A model generated the notes under the pieces. The model saw only the letters and a program-made list of their open reading frames with translations, ran no database searches and was not told the origin of the DNA. From Celoporthe dispersa (lineage: Eukaryota > Ascomycota > Sordariomycetes > Diaporthales > Cryphonectriaceae), in the NCBI GenBank assembly GCA_016584495.1, contig WAID01000009.1:1302001-1366000 (forward strand): a DNA stretch of 64,000 nucleotides, read 5' to 3'. Positions 25,108 to 35,360 of the stretch are shown piece by piece (the first letter of the stretch is position 1; each line of letters begins with the position of its first letter). A program made the position numbers and the translations under genes.

Positions 25108-26090
25108 ATGCCTTTCAAGGACGGTATGTATTCTGGCTGCCTCCCTTGCGCGTCTTACGATGCCCCTTCGCGAACCCTCCTCTCCTGAGCCATTGGAGCA
25201 TGAGACGACAGTGTTCTTGATCTGTCCACATCTTCGAGACATCCGAGCAGTCGAGGCGCCTGAGGGTGCCTCCTTGCTGGGTTCCTTGGCACCAGCAATT
25301 GTCGCTGGACGGCTCGCCGCCCTGAGGCATTTTCCTGAATCGCATCTCCCGCGCTACTGCCAACGTTGGCCCGACACAAGATCTGGAGGTGGTCTGTTAT
25401 GGCCCATCAGTCATAGTGTGCGGGCCCCGAGCCCTTGCGCTGGCAGTACGCGGGAGGCTGTGTGTCTTTCTGGAGGCGTCGAGGGCGTCGCGAGCCCGTC
25501 GTCACTGGGCTCTTGTACTTCGCGCGGCACGACGCACACCAAATCGCCCTGGTTCTCTGGCTAATCTCTAATGTTTCTAGGTGACTCGAAGAAGGGTGCC
25601 AACCTCTTCAAGACCCGCTGCGCCCAGTGCCACACCGTCGAGGCTGGCGGCGGTAACAAGATCGGCCCTGCCCTGCACGGCCTGTTCGGTCGCCACACTG
25701 GTTCCGTTGAGGGCTACGCCTACACGGATGCCAACAAGCAGAAGGGTATCGAGTGGAAGGAGGACACTCTGGTACGTTCTTGGGAAGATTGAACACGGGA
25801 CACCAGTGTGCGGTGTCTGGTGGGAGCGGGTGGTGAGAACAGGACCTGCCGCTAACATTGCCTGCTATAGTTCGCCTACCTCGAGAACCCCAAGAAGTAC
25901 ATCCCTGGTACCAAGATGGCCTTTGGTGGCCTGAAGAAGGAGAAGGACAGGAACGACCTGATCACGTATGTATCTGCCCTACCCGAGGCTCCGTTGGTCT
26001 CACCCTCTGTCGGCCCAGAGATCATCCTTGGCGCGCACATTGCTAACATGAGCCTTCTTACTCAGCTACCTGCGGGAGTCCACGAAATAA
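25108..26090 (+). CDS. CYC1: Cytochrome c
   Basis: Soluble electron carrier of the mitochondrial intermembrane space, passing electrons from complex III to IV. Exons 25108-25123, 25581-25771, 25871-25965 and 26066-26090 give 108 residues, the usual fungal length. The first exon codes only MPFKD plus one base, followed by a 457-base intron; all borders are GT/AG and in phase. The heme site is CAQCH, preceded by GANLFKTR, and the axial methionine lies in PGTKMAFGGLKK. The sequence NKIGPALHGLFGRHTGSVEG is classical. The last exon gives YLRESTK before the stop. An AATAAA-like string overlaps and follows the stop codon (26084-26095). Confidence 0.97.
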
Positions 26091-26932
26091 ATAAACATGC
26101 TTGGTCAACGGAGTTTGGATGTAACGATATGACGGGACGCGATTTGCATTACTACATCACGTTAGACAGAAAGACGGATAAGACGGACGGGTTGATCAGT
26201 CATCCCCCCTGTACTATTAGACATAGAGCTGCTCTTCCTCCGGCGTGGCGTGTCTTGCGTCGTCTTTCTGGGAACCACCAAAAATTTTTATAATGACTCT
26301 CCTCTTCGATTTATACCAAATCTCCACCAAACCAACTTTCTTGAGAGATGGTCAAACGATATAATCTTTGTGTGTCGTACAAGTTGTAGTGATGTCACTC
26401 ACATACACACAGTTACGCAGATGCCGGCCCGAGGGAACGGATTTGGGCTGAACGGGGATGCAGTACCGAGCTGGGCGCTCATCATGTTTCTTCTGTTTTA
26501 TTTATGTAGGTTGATCAACCGAGCGACAAGACTGCTTTTAGAGTTGCGTCAGCTACATAACATAGTACAAGTGGATGCATGTCTTATGCCGATCGCCTCA
26601 AGTACATACATACTAGCTAACCTCGAATTTGGAACATGCATCTTTGTCCTGTGTACTATAATTCCAGGTCTAACAGTGGGTCTCGCCTCAGTCACCGCTC
26701 CTCAACTAAAGATGGCCTGTATTATACCAAATCATCTGGTTTAACATTCTTGTCTCCATATCAGGCAGTGTAACTCCTTTCAAAATGACCTCTTGTGTGG
26801 GATGATATGAACAACATGTTGGGTGAACTGATTATCCTGAGCACGTCCATGACGTGAGGCATTTGAATAATCGGTCACTATTTCTGCTGCTGCACAAAAC
26901 AGACATAGCCGAGCAGGTAGACAAGACAGACC
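26091..26932. other. Intergenic between convergent cytochrome c and RIX7
   Basis: No gene supported; A/T-rich 3' flanks only. The open frame at 26250-26744 has no ATG-led coding character. Confidence 0.6.
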
Positions 26933-29395
26933 TCACAAGACCTTGTCAAACTGTGCCGGATCATACCTCCCGTCGTCCTTGACGCTGGGCTTGACCTCGT
27001 TGAGAGCCTTCTCCCAGTCCTCCGCGGTGATCTCGTCCTCCTCACCACCGCCACCACCAGGGCTCACGCTGATGTCCCCCCCGCCGTGGTAGTACGTCCT
27101 CTCCAGGCTCGCCTGCGCGGCAGCCTGCATGAGGTTTCCCAGGTCGGCGCCTGAGAAGCCCTCACACCTGCCGTCTAGGGCGATCGCTCGAAGCCGCTCT
27201 TCGATCTTCACCACACCCTCCGCCCCAGCATCCTTTTTCCCGCCGGCGATGGTGTTCCGGTAGATCGCCCGCAGGATGTCCGCCCTCTCCTCCCTGGTCG
27301 GCAGGCCCACGAACACGCTGGTGCCCAGACGACCCGGGCGGCGTATGGCCGGGTCAATACAGTCCGGCCTGTTGGTGGCGCCAACGACATAGATACCGCT
27401 CCGGTCCTCGACGCCGTCCATCTCAGTGAGCAGGGCATTCACGACACGCGAGCTCGCATCGGACAGCGAGTCGTCCCGCTTAGGCACCAGCGCATCCATC
27501 TCGTCAAAGAACAGGATACACGGCGCACTACTCCGCGCCCGCGCAAAGAGCGACCTGACCGCCCGCTCCGACTCGCCCACGTACTTGTTCAGCAGCTCGG
27601 GGCCCTTGATACTAATAAAATTGGCCTTGGACTCGTTGGCCACCGCCTTTGCGACGAGGGTCTTGCCGCAGCCCGGCGGACCCCAGAGGAGGATGCCCGC
27701 GGCAGACTTGATGCCCACGCGGGCGAAGCGCTCTGGGTACTTGATGGGCCCGATGATGGACATCTCGAGCTTCTTGCGCACGTCGCTGAGGGCGCCTACG
27801 TGGGACCAGGTCGTGTCTGGGATGGCGCTGAAGCCCTCGCGCTTGGCGGCTGGCTGGACGGTGCTGATGGCGGTGGTGAGGTGGTCCATGGTGATGGAGG
27901 CGGAGGTGAGGCGCAGGGGTGTCGTGGCTGTGGCCAAGCGGAACAGGCGCTGGCCCGAGGTCAGGTCTGACCCCTCCTCGATGGAGTCCATCGCGAGGCC
28001 TTCATCGGCTAGAAGGGCTGAGGAGAGGAGTTCAGGCTCTCGCGGGGAGACCTGTGAGCCCCGGCCTATGCATGCCTCGGCGGCGTCGAACACGGCGGCA
28101 GAGACGACGTGCCTGAGGTCGGCGCCCACATATCCAGGCGTGAGTCGAGCCAGCGCGGCGAAGTCCACGTCCTCGGCGAGCTTGAGATCCCGGGTCATGG
28201 ACCTCAGGATCTTCTCCCTCGCGGCTTCGTTGGGCATGCCGATGTCGATCTCGACACCGAACCGCCGGCGGACGGTCGGGTCGATGCTGTCTGGCCTGTT
28301 GGTGGCCGCGAGCACGACGACATTGCCACCACCACCACCTCCTCCTCCTCTGGCAGGGAAGCTCTCGTCAGCACCGTTCGCAATGCTGGCGCCGAAGCCG
28401 CCGCCACGCCGCCGCCCAAGCCTGTCCATCCCATGGCAGATCTCCGTGACGATTCTCCCCTCCATGGCCTTCTGCGCGCTGTCCTTCTTCCCCGCGATGC
28501 TGTCCAGCTCATCGAGAAAAACCAGGCACGGCGCAAGCCTCATGGCCTCGTCAAAGATATCACGAATGTTCTTCTCGCTCTCCCCGCTCGTCCCGCCCAC
28601 CAGGCTGGGCGTCGACACGGGGATGAACGCCACGCCCAGCTCTGCAGCCAGCGCATGTGCGAGCGTCGTCTTGCCGCACCCCGACGGCCCGTGCAGCAAC
28701 ACTCCGTCGTTGGGCTGGTACCCAAGCTCGGAGAGGACCTCGGCACAGCGCAGCGGGATGAACACGGACCTGCGGAGGCGCTCGAGGGCCTTGTCCAGAC
28801 CGGCAAGGTCCGCGAGGCTGATGTCCTGCGGTGGCGAGCGGTCGATCTCCTTGGGGTCCTTGCGCCTGCGTTTCGGCTTGGCCTCGCCGTTGGGCTGGCG
28901 GTCGACTGCTGTCGCTGGCGCTGCTGCCGGGCCCGCGTCGAGATCCATGGCGTCTGGTGCGGTCGGCGTCTTTGTCCCCGTGGACGAGGCGGCCGAGTTG
29001 GGTCCTGCTGCTGCTGTGCTGGAGGGCCCGCTGCCGCTGCCGGACTTGAAGTTCCAGTGCCTTGTGATCTGCTTGTTCAGCAGCGAGGCGTCCCTCTCCT
29101 CCCTTGTGCGCTTCGCCCCCGCCGCCTTGGCCTGCAGTTCCCTCTCCAGCTCCTCGTCCGAGTCTCGCTCCTCCTTCTCCTCCTCCCTGCGTACGGTGAG
29201 CACTCGCTCGATCGCATCCTCCAGCGGCCTCTTCTTCTGCCTCTTTAGGCTGGAATTGGATCGCTGGATGTACTCGTAGACGACGCTGATGGTGACGCGT
29301 GGTTGTCTGCCTGTCTCGTTGACATAGTCGTCCTCAAACTTTCTCACGATCTGGTAGACGTCCCGGTCTAGGCCCTGTCGCAGGCTGATGGGCAT
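26933..29395 (-). CDS. RIX7: AAA ATPase for 60S ribosome biogenesis, RIX7/NVL type
   Basis: Type II AAA ATPase that removes assembly factors from pre-60S particles in the nucleus. It is a single exon of 820 residues from the ATG at 29395 (MPISLRQGLDRDVYQIVRKF); the frame stays open to a TTG further up, but ATG is preferred. The N-terminal domain has the short helical RDVYQIVRKFEDDY region, an acidic and lysine-rich linker, and a nuclear-signal-like KPKRRRKDPKE. AAA1 has Walker A GPSGCGKTTLAHAL and Walker B LVFLDELDSIAGKK, with an insert containing a run of eight glycines. AAA2 has GPPGCGKTLVAKAVANES and ILFFDEMDALVPKRD, then GATNRPDCIDPAIRRPGRL. The two-cassette order and the ISLADLAGLDKALE entry match Rix7/NVL better than Cdc48 or Pex6. 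An interstitial TTAGGG-type motif lies 286 bases before the start. Confidence 0.92.
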   Translation of the reverse strand: MPISLRQGLDRDVYQIVRKFEDDYVNETGRQPRVTISVVYEYIQRSNSSLKRQKKRPLEDAIERVLTVRREEEKEERDSDEELERELQAKAAGAKRTREERDASLLNKQITRHWNFKSGSGSGPSSTAAAGPNSAASSTGTKTPTAPDAMDLDAGPAAAPATAVDRQPNGEAKPKRRRKDPKEIDRSPPQDISLADLAGLDKALERLRRSVFIPLRCAEVLSELGYQPNDGVLLHGPSGCGKTTLAHALAAELGVAFIPVSTPSLVGGTSGESEKNIRDIFDEAMRLAPCLVFLDELDSIAGKKDSAQKAMEGRIVTEICHGMDRLGRRRGGGFGASIANGADESFPARGGGGGGGGNVVVLAATNRPDSIDPTVRRRFGVEIDIGMPNEAAREKILRSMTRDLKLAEDVDFAALARLTPGYVGADLRHVVSAAVFDAAEACIGRGSQVSPREPELLSSALLADEGLAMDSIEEGSDLTSGQRLFRLATATTPLRLTSASITMDHLTTAISTVQPAAKREGFSAIPDTTWSHVGALSDVRKKLEMSIIGPIKYPERFARVGIKSAAGILLWGPPGCGKTLVAKAVANESKANFISIKGPELLNKYVGESERAVRSLFARARSSAPCILFFDEMDALVPKRDDSLSDASSRVVNALLTEMDGVEDRSGIYVVGATNRPDCIDPAIRRPGRLGTSVFVGLPTREERADILRAIYRNTIAGGKKDAGAEGVVKIEERLRAIALDGRCEGFSGADLGNLMQAAAQASLERTYYHGGGDISVSPGGGGGEEDEITAEDWEKALNEVKPSVKDDGRYDPAQFDKVL

Positions 29396-30690
29396 TTTGT
29401 GTCCTTGTCGGATGGATGAATTATCTCGCCTGCCCTTGTCCAGTGACAACGATAGCGGGAAGTCTACCGTGAGCCCAAGAATGCCGTACCAAGCCCTTTT
29501 TTTATCCGGGGAAAATTGTCAGAGATGTCGTTGTTCTAGAATATCATATGAGTGTCATTATGGAAGCTTCCAGTGACATGATATATGAAGGCATTCATGA
29601 GCCCTAGAAAATTGACGAGGTGACGTTTGTTAGTGAAAGTGAACGCAGTATCAGACCGCAGGCTAGAAATTTTCGGCTTATAGGGTTAGGGTTTGCCATG
29701 TAATCCACAGCATGCTAATCTGACCCCCCCCCCTTCTCTTCCAAGCCTCCCACAAGCAGTCTCAAAAAGAGATTCTAAGCTCATATGACTTTATTCTTTA
29801 ATCGTGATCCACAGGTATACATTACTTGGCTTGAATAACCACTTCCAGCCTGCTCAGGTCACAAGGTAGATGAATCATGGAAATAGCCTTGTCTGAAAGT
29901 GTTTGTAAGCACCTGGAAACTTTGAGAATTGTTGATCACTTCCATTTGATTTCTGTTGCGGCATCCTATGGCCATACAATATGTACCAGCGTTGGTGGAG
30001 GCTCTGCAAGTATATCTCTTTTTTAGCATACTCCCTCTGCTAGGGACGCCAGCACCAACACGAAGGAGGAAGAAAGCCGCGGTACTGGTCGTAAGATCCG
30101 TTGAAAGCGCCTTGAGACCTTGTAGGCTGAAAAGCAACCCCTCGAATTGCATCATACGCGTGCCAACTAGGACATCAATCTCCAGGCACATCGCCCGAGA
30201 GGGAACAGGCAGACCACCTGGGAAACTACACTTGGTCTCACAACCTACGCATAGGAAGTCATAATCCTTCATGGCCAGACCACGAGGTGCGTACGTCTCT
30301 TAGTACGCAGCACCAGGCTTTCTCGGCAGAAGAACGTCGTGTAAGACGCAGGTAGAGCAGGCATCCGGGCCACGCGAGCCTTGAGCCGCGCTTCGACGCT
30401 AGAGCCGAAGATTGTCGAGGAAGCTGACCGTGGTGTGGCTGAAGAGGCTGGAAAGAGTCGACACCCGTAGTCAGCGTCACTTCGTGAGCAGTGAAGAACG
30501 ATCATAGGCGCTGATACGGGACTTTGCGTGGAACGTAAAGATGGCACATTCGCCGCTTGGGAAAGGGTGGACGTACTCAGAGGCCAGGCATTCGCACGAA
30601 AAGTCATCCAAGCGGGCGTTGCGACTTCGCGTAGAGCCAAGTACCCAGACCCTCACTGGGCAGATCGATCGGCTCGCGGCCAGACACATC
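29396..30690. other. Intergenic, RIX7 promoter side and HIT gene 3' side
   Basis: Holds the RIX7 promoter with the telomere-like motif. An ATG-led minus-strand frame at 29859-30272 (137 codons, cysteine-containing) shows no codon preference or recognisable domain and is not annotated. Confidence 0.5.
29681..29694 (+). promoter_or_regulatory. Interstitial telomere-like motif (TAGGGTTAGGGTTT) before RIX7
   Basis: Two TTAGGG-type units lie 286 bases upstream of the RIX7 start codon. In yeasts, Tbf1-type factors bind TTAGGG repeats in promoters of snoRNA and ribosome-related genes. RIX7 is a ribosome-biogenesis gene, so a similar role is plausible. This is inference from motif plus context. Confidence 0.4.
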
Positions 30691-31540
30691 TCAGGCCCAT
30701 TTCTCTTCCGCCTTCATCAGATCCTCGACGAGCTTGACATCCTCCTGCGTGACCTGCTGCCGCACCAGGTCGGTGACGTCAGCCTTGGCGTCCTCCTCCC
30801 TGGCCAGCAGGTGCAGCACCAGCTCGCAGTACTCCCGCACGGCATCGCCGTCCTCGCTGGGATCCGTGCGCGCCTTGCGGAGGGCTTCCTTGCCGCGCTT
30901 GAGGCCTGTGTCGTGTGTCCACCTGGGCTTCTTAGGCTGGTACCCTGGCGCCTGGGCCAGCGTCCAGGGTAGACCACCGCGGCCGGGGGTTTGCTGCTGC
31001 TCGTCTTTGGGCGGGAGGGTCGCGGCATTGATCCTGGCGAGCTTGGAGGGGAGCCTTGGGTACTTGGCGAAGAGCCGCTGCAGCTCGGGCGCGTCGTCGA
31101 GCACGCTGAACGGGTGCGCGCTGCGCTTGCGGGTCTTGGAGGCTCCTTGGTCGGTTCCCTGAGCGGACGGTTTTGGAGGTAGGGACGGCTTGGGGGGGTC
31201 GGGCGGGTGGTCTGCCTTGTGTTTGCGGAAGCAGACGACAGAGCAGCTGGGTCCTGTTAGCAGAGGTCGGCCCAGTATGTGTTTTTGGGATCTGGTTGGT
31301 TGCTCACTAGGGTAGTGAGCAGCGAGGGCACTTGTATCTGCCTTCCTGCTCCTCACATATTCCACATAGCCTTGGTGGTGGCTTTTCAATAGCTTGTGGT
31401 TCCTCTGCTGCTGCGTCCTCGACACTGTCACCTGTGACAGCAGTGGTAGCAGTCGGGCCAGCGTCTTCAGCTGGTTGGGTGCTGTCCTGGGCAGCAGGCT
31501 CACCAGGGCCACCTGACATGTCTTCAACAGCTGTTGACAT
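30691..31540 (-). CDS. HIT-type zinc finger protein, Hit1/ZNHIT3-like
   Basis: Exon 1 is 31308-31540 and exon 2 is 30691-31246, giving 262 residues. After an acidic, Ala/Thr-rich N-terminus comes the zf-HIT module: CGICEEQEGRYKCPRCSLP joined across the intron to YCSVVCFRKHK. This contains the paired CxxC motifs and the YC/CFRKH ending, with metal ligands present on both sides of the splice. The rest is basic and proline-rich (PPDPPKPSLPPKPSAQG), followed by a short helical region (PELQRLFAKYPRLPSKLARI) and a charged C-terminus. Proteins of this layout (yeast Hit1, human ZNHIT3) help assemble box C/D snoRNPs; that role is inferred from the finger type and size. It is divergent from NFU1 over 414 bases. 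Confidence 0.85.
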
Positions 31541-31954
31541 GTTTTGAAGTAGAAGTCAGCCCCATATGTGCTGAGGAGGTGGTGGTGGTGGAGAATGGAA
31601 AAGAAAGAAGAGAAAGAAAAAAAAGGTAATTGGAAGCTGTCTGGAGAGACACTGCGCTGAAGATTTGAAGGTTGTCGCAGTCAAGGGAGATAAACTACTT
31701 GGGAATTGACTTAAAACTTTCTGCAGGGGTGGACCATGAAGTGGGGGTATCTGGGGTAGCCTGCTGAGGGGATGACGCAAAGTTGACGGGCAAACAATTC
31801 TTTTCGCTTTTGTCAGCGAGGAACCCAACGAGAGGCGACAGCACATTGGCCGCCCATCTCTTACCCGGCACAAAAGGTGCGACAGGACCGTTCCTCTCTT
31901 TTCCACATCTCTCTCCACGTTTCCTATGGATTCACACTCACAATACCAGCCAGA
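31541..31954. promoter_or_regulatory. Divergent promoter region, HIT protein and NFU1
   Basis: The 414 bases separate the two start codons. Purine-rich on the HIT side (A run near 31617-31625). No defined element was recognised. Confidence 0.5.
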
Positions 31955-32987
31955 ATGATTCCATCAAGAATCTCTACGTCCTCACAGGGCATCTCCTCCC
32001 GGGTGCGGCCATCACGGGCCTGCCTCGGCGCGAGTCTCACTGCGCTCGCGAGGAGGCAAATCCACAGCAGACCGTCACCACTCCCTGCACTGGCAGCCAC
32101 ACCACGGCCATCTTTGGTACTCAGACGATCCTCGCCCGCCGTGGGAATACCTGCGACTCTCGGACGACGCACTATATTCATCCAGACCGAGGGCACACCC
32201 AACCAAGACGCGCTCAAGTTCCTACCAAACCATCCTATCCTACCCGAGACCCTGTCGACGCCCTTCGTCGAGTACCTGAACCCGCGCAGCACCATCGCGC
32301 CGCCGTACCCCTCGCCGCTGGCCTCGCAGCTCATGAACATCGACGGCGTCAAGTCGGTCTTCTACGGCGCGGACTTCATCACGGTCACAAAGGACGCGGA
32401 TGCGAACTGGGCGCACATCCGCCCCGAGGTGTTCTCGCTCATCACCGAGGCCGTCACGAGCGGTCAGAAGATTGTGAATGTCGCGGAGAAGAAAGATGAG
32501 GCGGGTGCAGGGGGTGGTGGCCCCCCGAGGAGGTCGACAGCCTCGCATACGACGAGAACGACAGCGAGGTGGTGGGCATGATCAAGGAGCTGCTCGAGAC
32601 CAGGATCAGGCCGGCCATCCAAGAGGATGGGGGCGATATCGAATACCGCGGGTTCGAAAATGGTAATGTGCTGTTGAAACTGAGGGGCGCGTGCCGGACG
32701 TGTGACTCGAGCACGGTCACGCTGAAGAATGGTATCGAGGGGATGTTGATGCACTACGTAAGCTCTACTTGATCATTCCCACCGCTCAGGCTCTCATGTG
32801 TAGGCCCGTGCTGACCCTGTGCGTGGCTTAGATCGAGGAGGTGAAGGGAGTCATCCAGGTGATGGATGAGGAGGAGGAAATCGCCACGAGGGAGTTTGCC
32901 AAGTTCGAGGAGAAGCTCAGGCAGCAGAAGGGCTCTGTCCCGCCTACCTCGCCGGGCTCTGGGTCCATCGACACTGTTCCTGGCTGA
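31955..32987 (+). CDS. NFU1: Mitochondrial iron-sulfur scaffold/carrier NFU1
   Basis: Late-acting carrier that delivers 4Fe-4S clusters to mitochondrial enzymes such as lipoate synthase. Exon 1 is 31955-32757 and exon 2 is 32832-32987, about 319 residues. An Arg/Ser-rich presequence (MIPSRISTSSQGISSRVRPS) precedes the Nfu N-terminal domain (RRTIFIQTEGTPNQDALKFL, SPLASQLMNIDGVKSVFYGA). The NifU-like C-terminal domain has RPAIQEDGGDIEYRGF and the cluster-binding LRGACRTCDSS with its CxxC. The reading frame breaks in the six-C run 32521-32526: upstream codons end in a Gly/Pro stretch and the conserved VDSLAYDENDSEVVGMIKEL continues in another frame. One further C would rejoin them, so an assembly deletion is likely. 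Confidence 0.88.
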
Positions 32988-34202
32988 TCGATCCGAGGCA
33001 CCGATCCAAGAGCTGACGTGAGGTCCTCCGCAGACATGCCACTCTTGACCCGGTCAGTCTGCAAAAGAGGTCCGCCGCCAGACGAGGAGGGCTTCCGGGG
33101 CGAGAGACTCGCAACCATAGAGATACCATAATTCAATCCCGATCTGGAAGACCCCAAGCCAATCTCAGAAGACACCTCGGGTTATATTTATGGGTTGGTG
33201 CCGAGGTGGCGGCTGATGAAATGAGGATGACAGACGGAAATGGCACATGAGTTCTCGTGTTGGACACATTTGGCCAACAGAGCCCAGCGTCGTCTTAGAC
33301 TCTCCTGTCACGTAGGTGTGCCCCCCACCCTTCGTCCCAACTCAGCTCTGTGGGACGAGGATGGGGGCGACCCGATGGAGCAGCTTAACCCTGTCGTCAT
33401 GGCTTGCTTGGATTATCGAATTTGGGAATGCGGTTGCCCCCGACGTTGACATTGCCCTGGACGCTCTCGACGCCCAATGAAGGGGTGAGTGCTGAGGGGC
33501 GGGGGGCGGCGGATGTGCGAATGCGAAGCTGCTGCGTTGGGAAACTACCAACAAGAAAAGAAAAAAATAAGAAAAAAAAAAAAGAAAGGCCAGAAGCGCC
33601 TTGCCAAAGGCTCCACACACTTGGCTGGTCGAGATTCCTCTCTCTTTTGCTCCCCTACATCCCTTCCCTGCGTGCCATGTCAGACGAAATCCTTCCCAAC
33701 CGCACCAACACCCCATAAGTGCGTTCACGGAGGGGAAATTGAGGATTGCTGAAAATAAGTCAGCCTAGACTGCTCTGGGCAGCGTATTGATGTGGGCGAA
33801 GGATCCGTCGCCGTGCAGAGCTGACCGCCCAAAAGCACTGCGGCGTGTTGGACGCAATCTCCACCCCAACGTGAACTCTTTTTCCCAGTTCGCTCAGCTG
33901 ACTTCTCGAGATCGTGAGGATACTTGGAAAAATTGGGCGGGCCCAAGGAATACATAAAGTATTGATCTTCCTCATCCTCCTGTTCGCGTCCTGTCTGTCG
34001 CCTGGCTCCTACAGCACTCTCAACAACAGCTCCACCTGTGGCTCAATAAAACCACCACTCACTCGCTTATACCCAAAGACTGTCTTGCCTTTTTATTCTC
34101 CACTCCACGATCGTCGCGAGGTTCTTTGATCCTCCTCTCCGCACTACAGAACAACAACAGCAACCACCACTACCACAACAATAAACAAACCTTTAATCCA
34201 AA
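32988..34202. other. Intergenic, NFU1 3' side and promoter of the secreted protein
   Basis: No gene supported. A/G-rich tract at 33550-33590. A TATA-like CATAAAGT lies near 33953-33960, about 245 bases before the secreted-protein start. The leader just before 34203 is CA-rich (ACAACAACAGCAACCACC), as in strongly expressed fungal genes. Confidence 0.5.
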
Positions 34203-34514
34203 ATGAAGACCTCCTTCACCCCCGTCCTCCTCACCGGCCTCGTCCTCACCATCCCCGCCATGGCCACACCCCACCCGGCCGCAGCAGACCGCACCAGGCC
34301 CCAAGTTGCCGCCCGCTCGATAGTGCCTCCACATGAGGACTGCCTCGCCGCCGAGGTGAACGGGCTGGTGCGCGGCTGCGATGCCGAGGGCAACTACTAC
34401 ACCTGCACCAACGGCACCGAGGTCCTGTTCACCTGCACGGGCGGGTGTGTAGGAGATGATGAGCTCAGCCCTCGGTGCAACGACGGCGTTGCGGTTTGGC
34501 AGGGCACGTACTGA
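34203..34514 (+). CDS. Small secreted cysteine-rich protein
   Basis: One exon, 103 residues. The N-terminus MKTSFTPVLLTGLVLTIPAM followed by ATPHP is a clear signal peptide with likely cleavage after an Ala around residue 19-21. The mature part of about 80 residues has six cysteines at positions 47, 59, 68, 78, 82 and 92, enough for three disulfides, with spacing C-x11-C-x8-C-x9-C-x3-C-x9-C. There is no membrane segment and no anchor signal. A segment YYTCTNGTEVLFTC contains one N-glycosylation sequon (NGT). I do not recognise a family; size and cysteine content are those of fungal secreted effector-like or surface proteins, but no role is shown. The A/C-rich leader with ACAACAAC-type repeats suggests strong expression. 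Confidence 0.8.
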   Translation: MKTSFTPVLLTGLVLTIPAMATPHPAAADRTRPQVAARSIVPPHEDCLAAEVNGLVRGCDAEGNYYTCTNGTEVLFTCTGGCVGDDELSPRCNDGVAVWQGTY

Positions 34515-34641
34515 GGTTGCCATGAGTGGCGGGCCGGCGGGTCGAATCGTCATACATCCCTTCTCGTGAACGCGACTTGCTAGTCCAGAAGTGTGAGGTC
34601 GCGGATCAGTCCGCCCGATCGACATGTTCAGATGGAAGCCC

Positions 34642-34658
34642 GGGGGGGGGGGGGGGGG
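34642..34658. repeat. Seventeen-base G homopolymer
   Basis: An unbroken G run 128 bases after the secreted-protein stop codon; its true length is doubtful given homopolymer errors elsewhere in the window. Confidence 0.8.
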
Positions 34659-34744
34659 CGAGAGGCAGAACAGATATATATTGCTCCGCTGCAGGTGATG
34701 ATGGGTGGATCTGCAGAGGAGATCATGGTAGATACCCACGTTAT

Positions 34745-34778
34745 AGAGCGTTCGAAAGAAACGCTCTTTAATTTTTTT
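34745..34778 (+). other. Hairpin followed by T tract, 3' of secreted protein
   Basis: AGAGCGTT (34745-34752) and AACGCTCT (34760-34767) form an 8-bp perfect stem with a 7-base loop, followed within two bases by a T-rich tract. It looks like a bacterial intrinsic terminator, but in a fungal nuclear gene it is at most a 3' UTR structure. Confidence 0.5.
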
Positions 34779-35337
34779 AATATTCCGAGGTATAGCATAT
34801 CAATAATATCTTGTATGTAATGTGCTTCAAAAAAAGCCACCAGAGCATTCATGCAATGCAAAAGAACAAGGACATCTCCCAAGCTGGACCTTTTCTTCTT
34901 TTTTCTGCCCCGTCCACCTCCCCTCGAGATCATCTACCCGAGTGTCTGTCCCAGCGCAACACGAACCACCCAAGCTCGCTCAGCAGACTCGCACTTCCCA
35001 CCCTGCAACCAAAGCCACGGCTCGCGACCTCATCATGCAGGGGTGCGGCACTGCGTTTCACAGACGCATCGACCGGGCCCAGTAGTATTGAGCATGGATG
35101 GATGTCATCTTAGCAAGCCCTGCTATAACCTAGAAGCTGAGCTGCCGTAGTAGGAGAGACTTGCTGCTGCGCTGTGCCCCCAACTGTCTACTTGCTTCTT
35201 GCTCGTAATGTTCAATATTCCCCCCGAGAAAGAAGACGTTGCTCATTTCTTTCTTCATTTGTTTTTTCTTTTTTTTTTCCTCTTTTTTTCCTCTTTTTTT
35301 TTAATAAAGGCGATATTAGACTCTTATATGAACATTA

Positions 35338-35360
35338 CCCCCCCCCCCCCCAAAAAAAAA
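35338..35360. repeat. C14-A9 homopolymer block
   Basis: Fourteen C followed directly by nine A, after a long T-rich tract (35240-35303). Confidence 0.85.

Noticed and set aside
25124..25580. Possible extra gene inside cytochrome c intron 1
   Set aside because: The open frame there is explained by a long GC-rich intron; the flanking exons splice in phase to a standard cytochrome c.
28109..29248. Long plus-strand frame of 379 codons opposite RIX7
   Set aside because: Antisense shadow of the GC-rich RIX7 gene, which has clear AAA motifs.
29859..30272. ATG-led minus-strand frame of 137 codons
   Set aside because: No codon bias, no recognisable motif; left as intergenic though a lineage-specific gene cannot be excluded.
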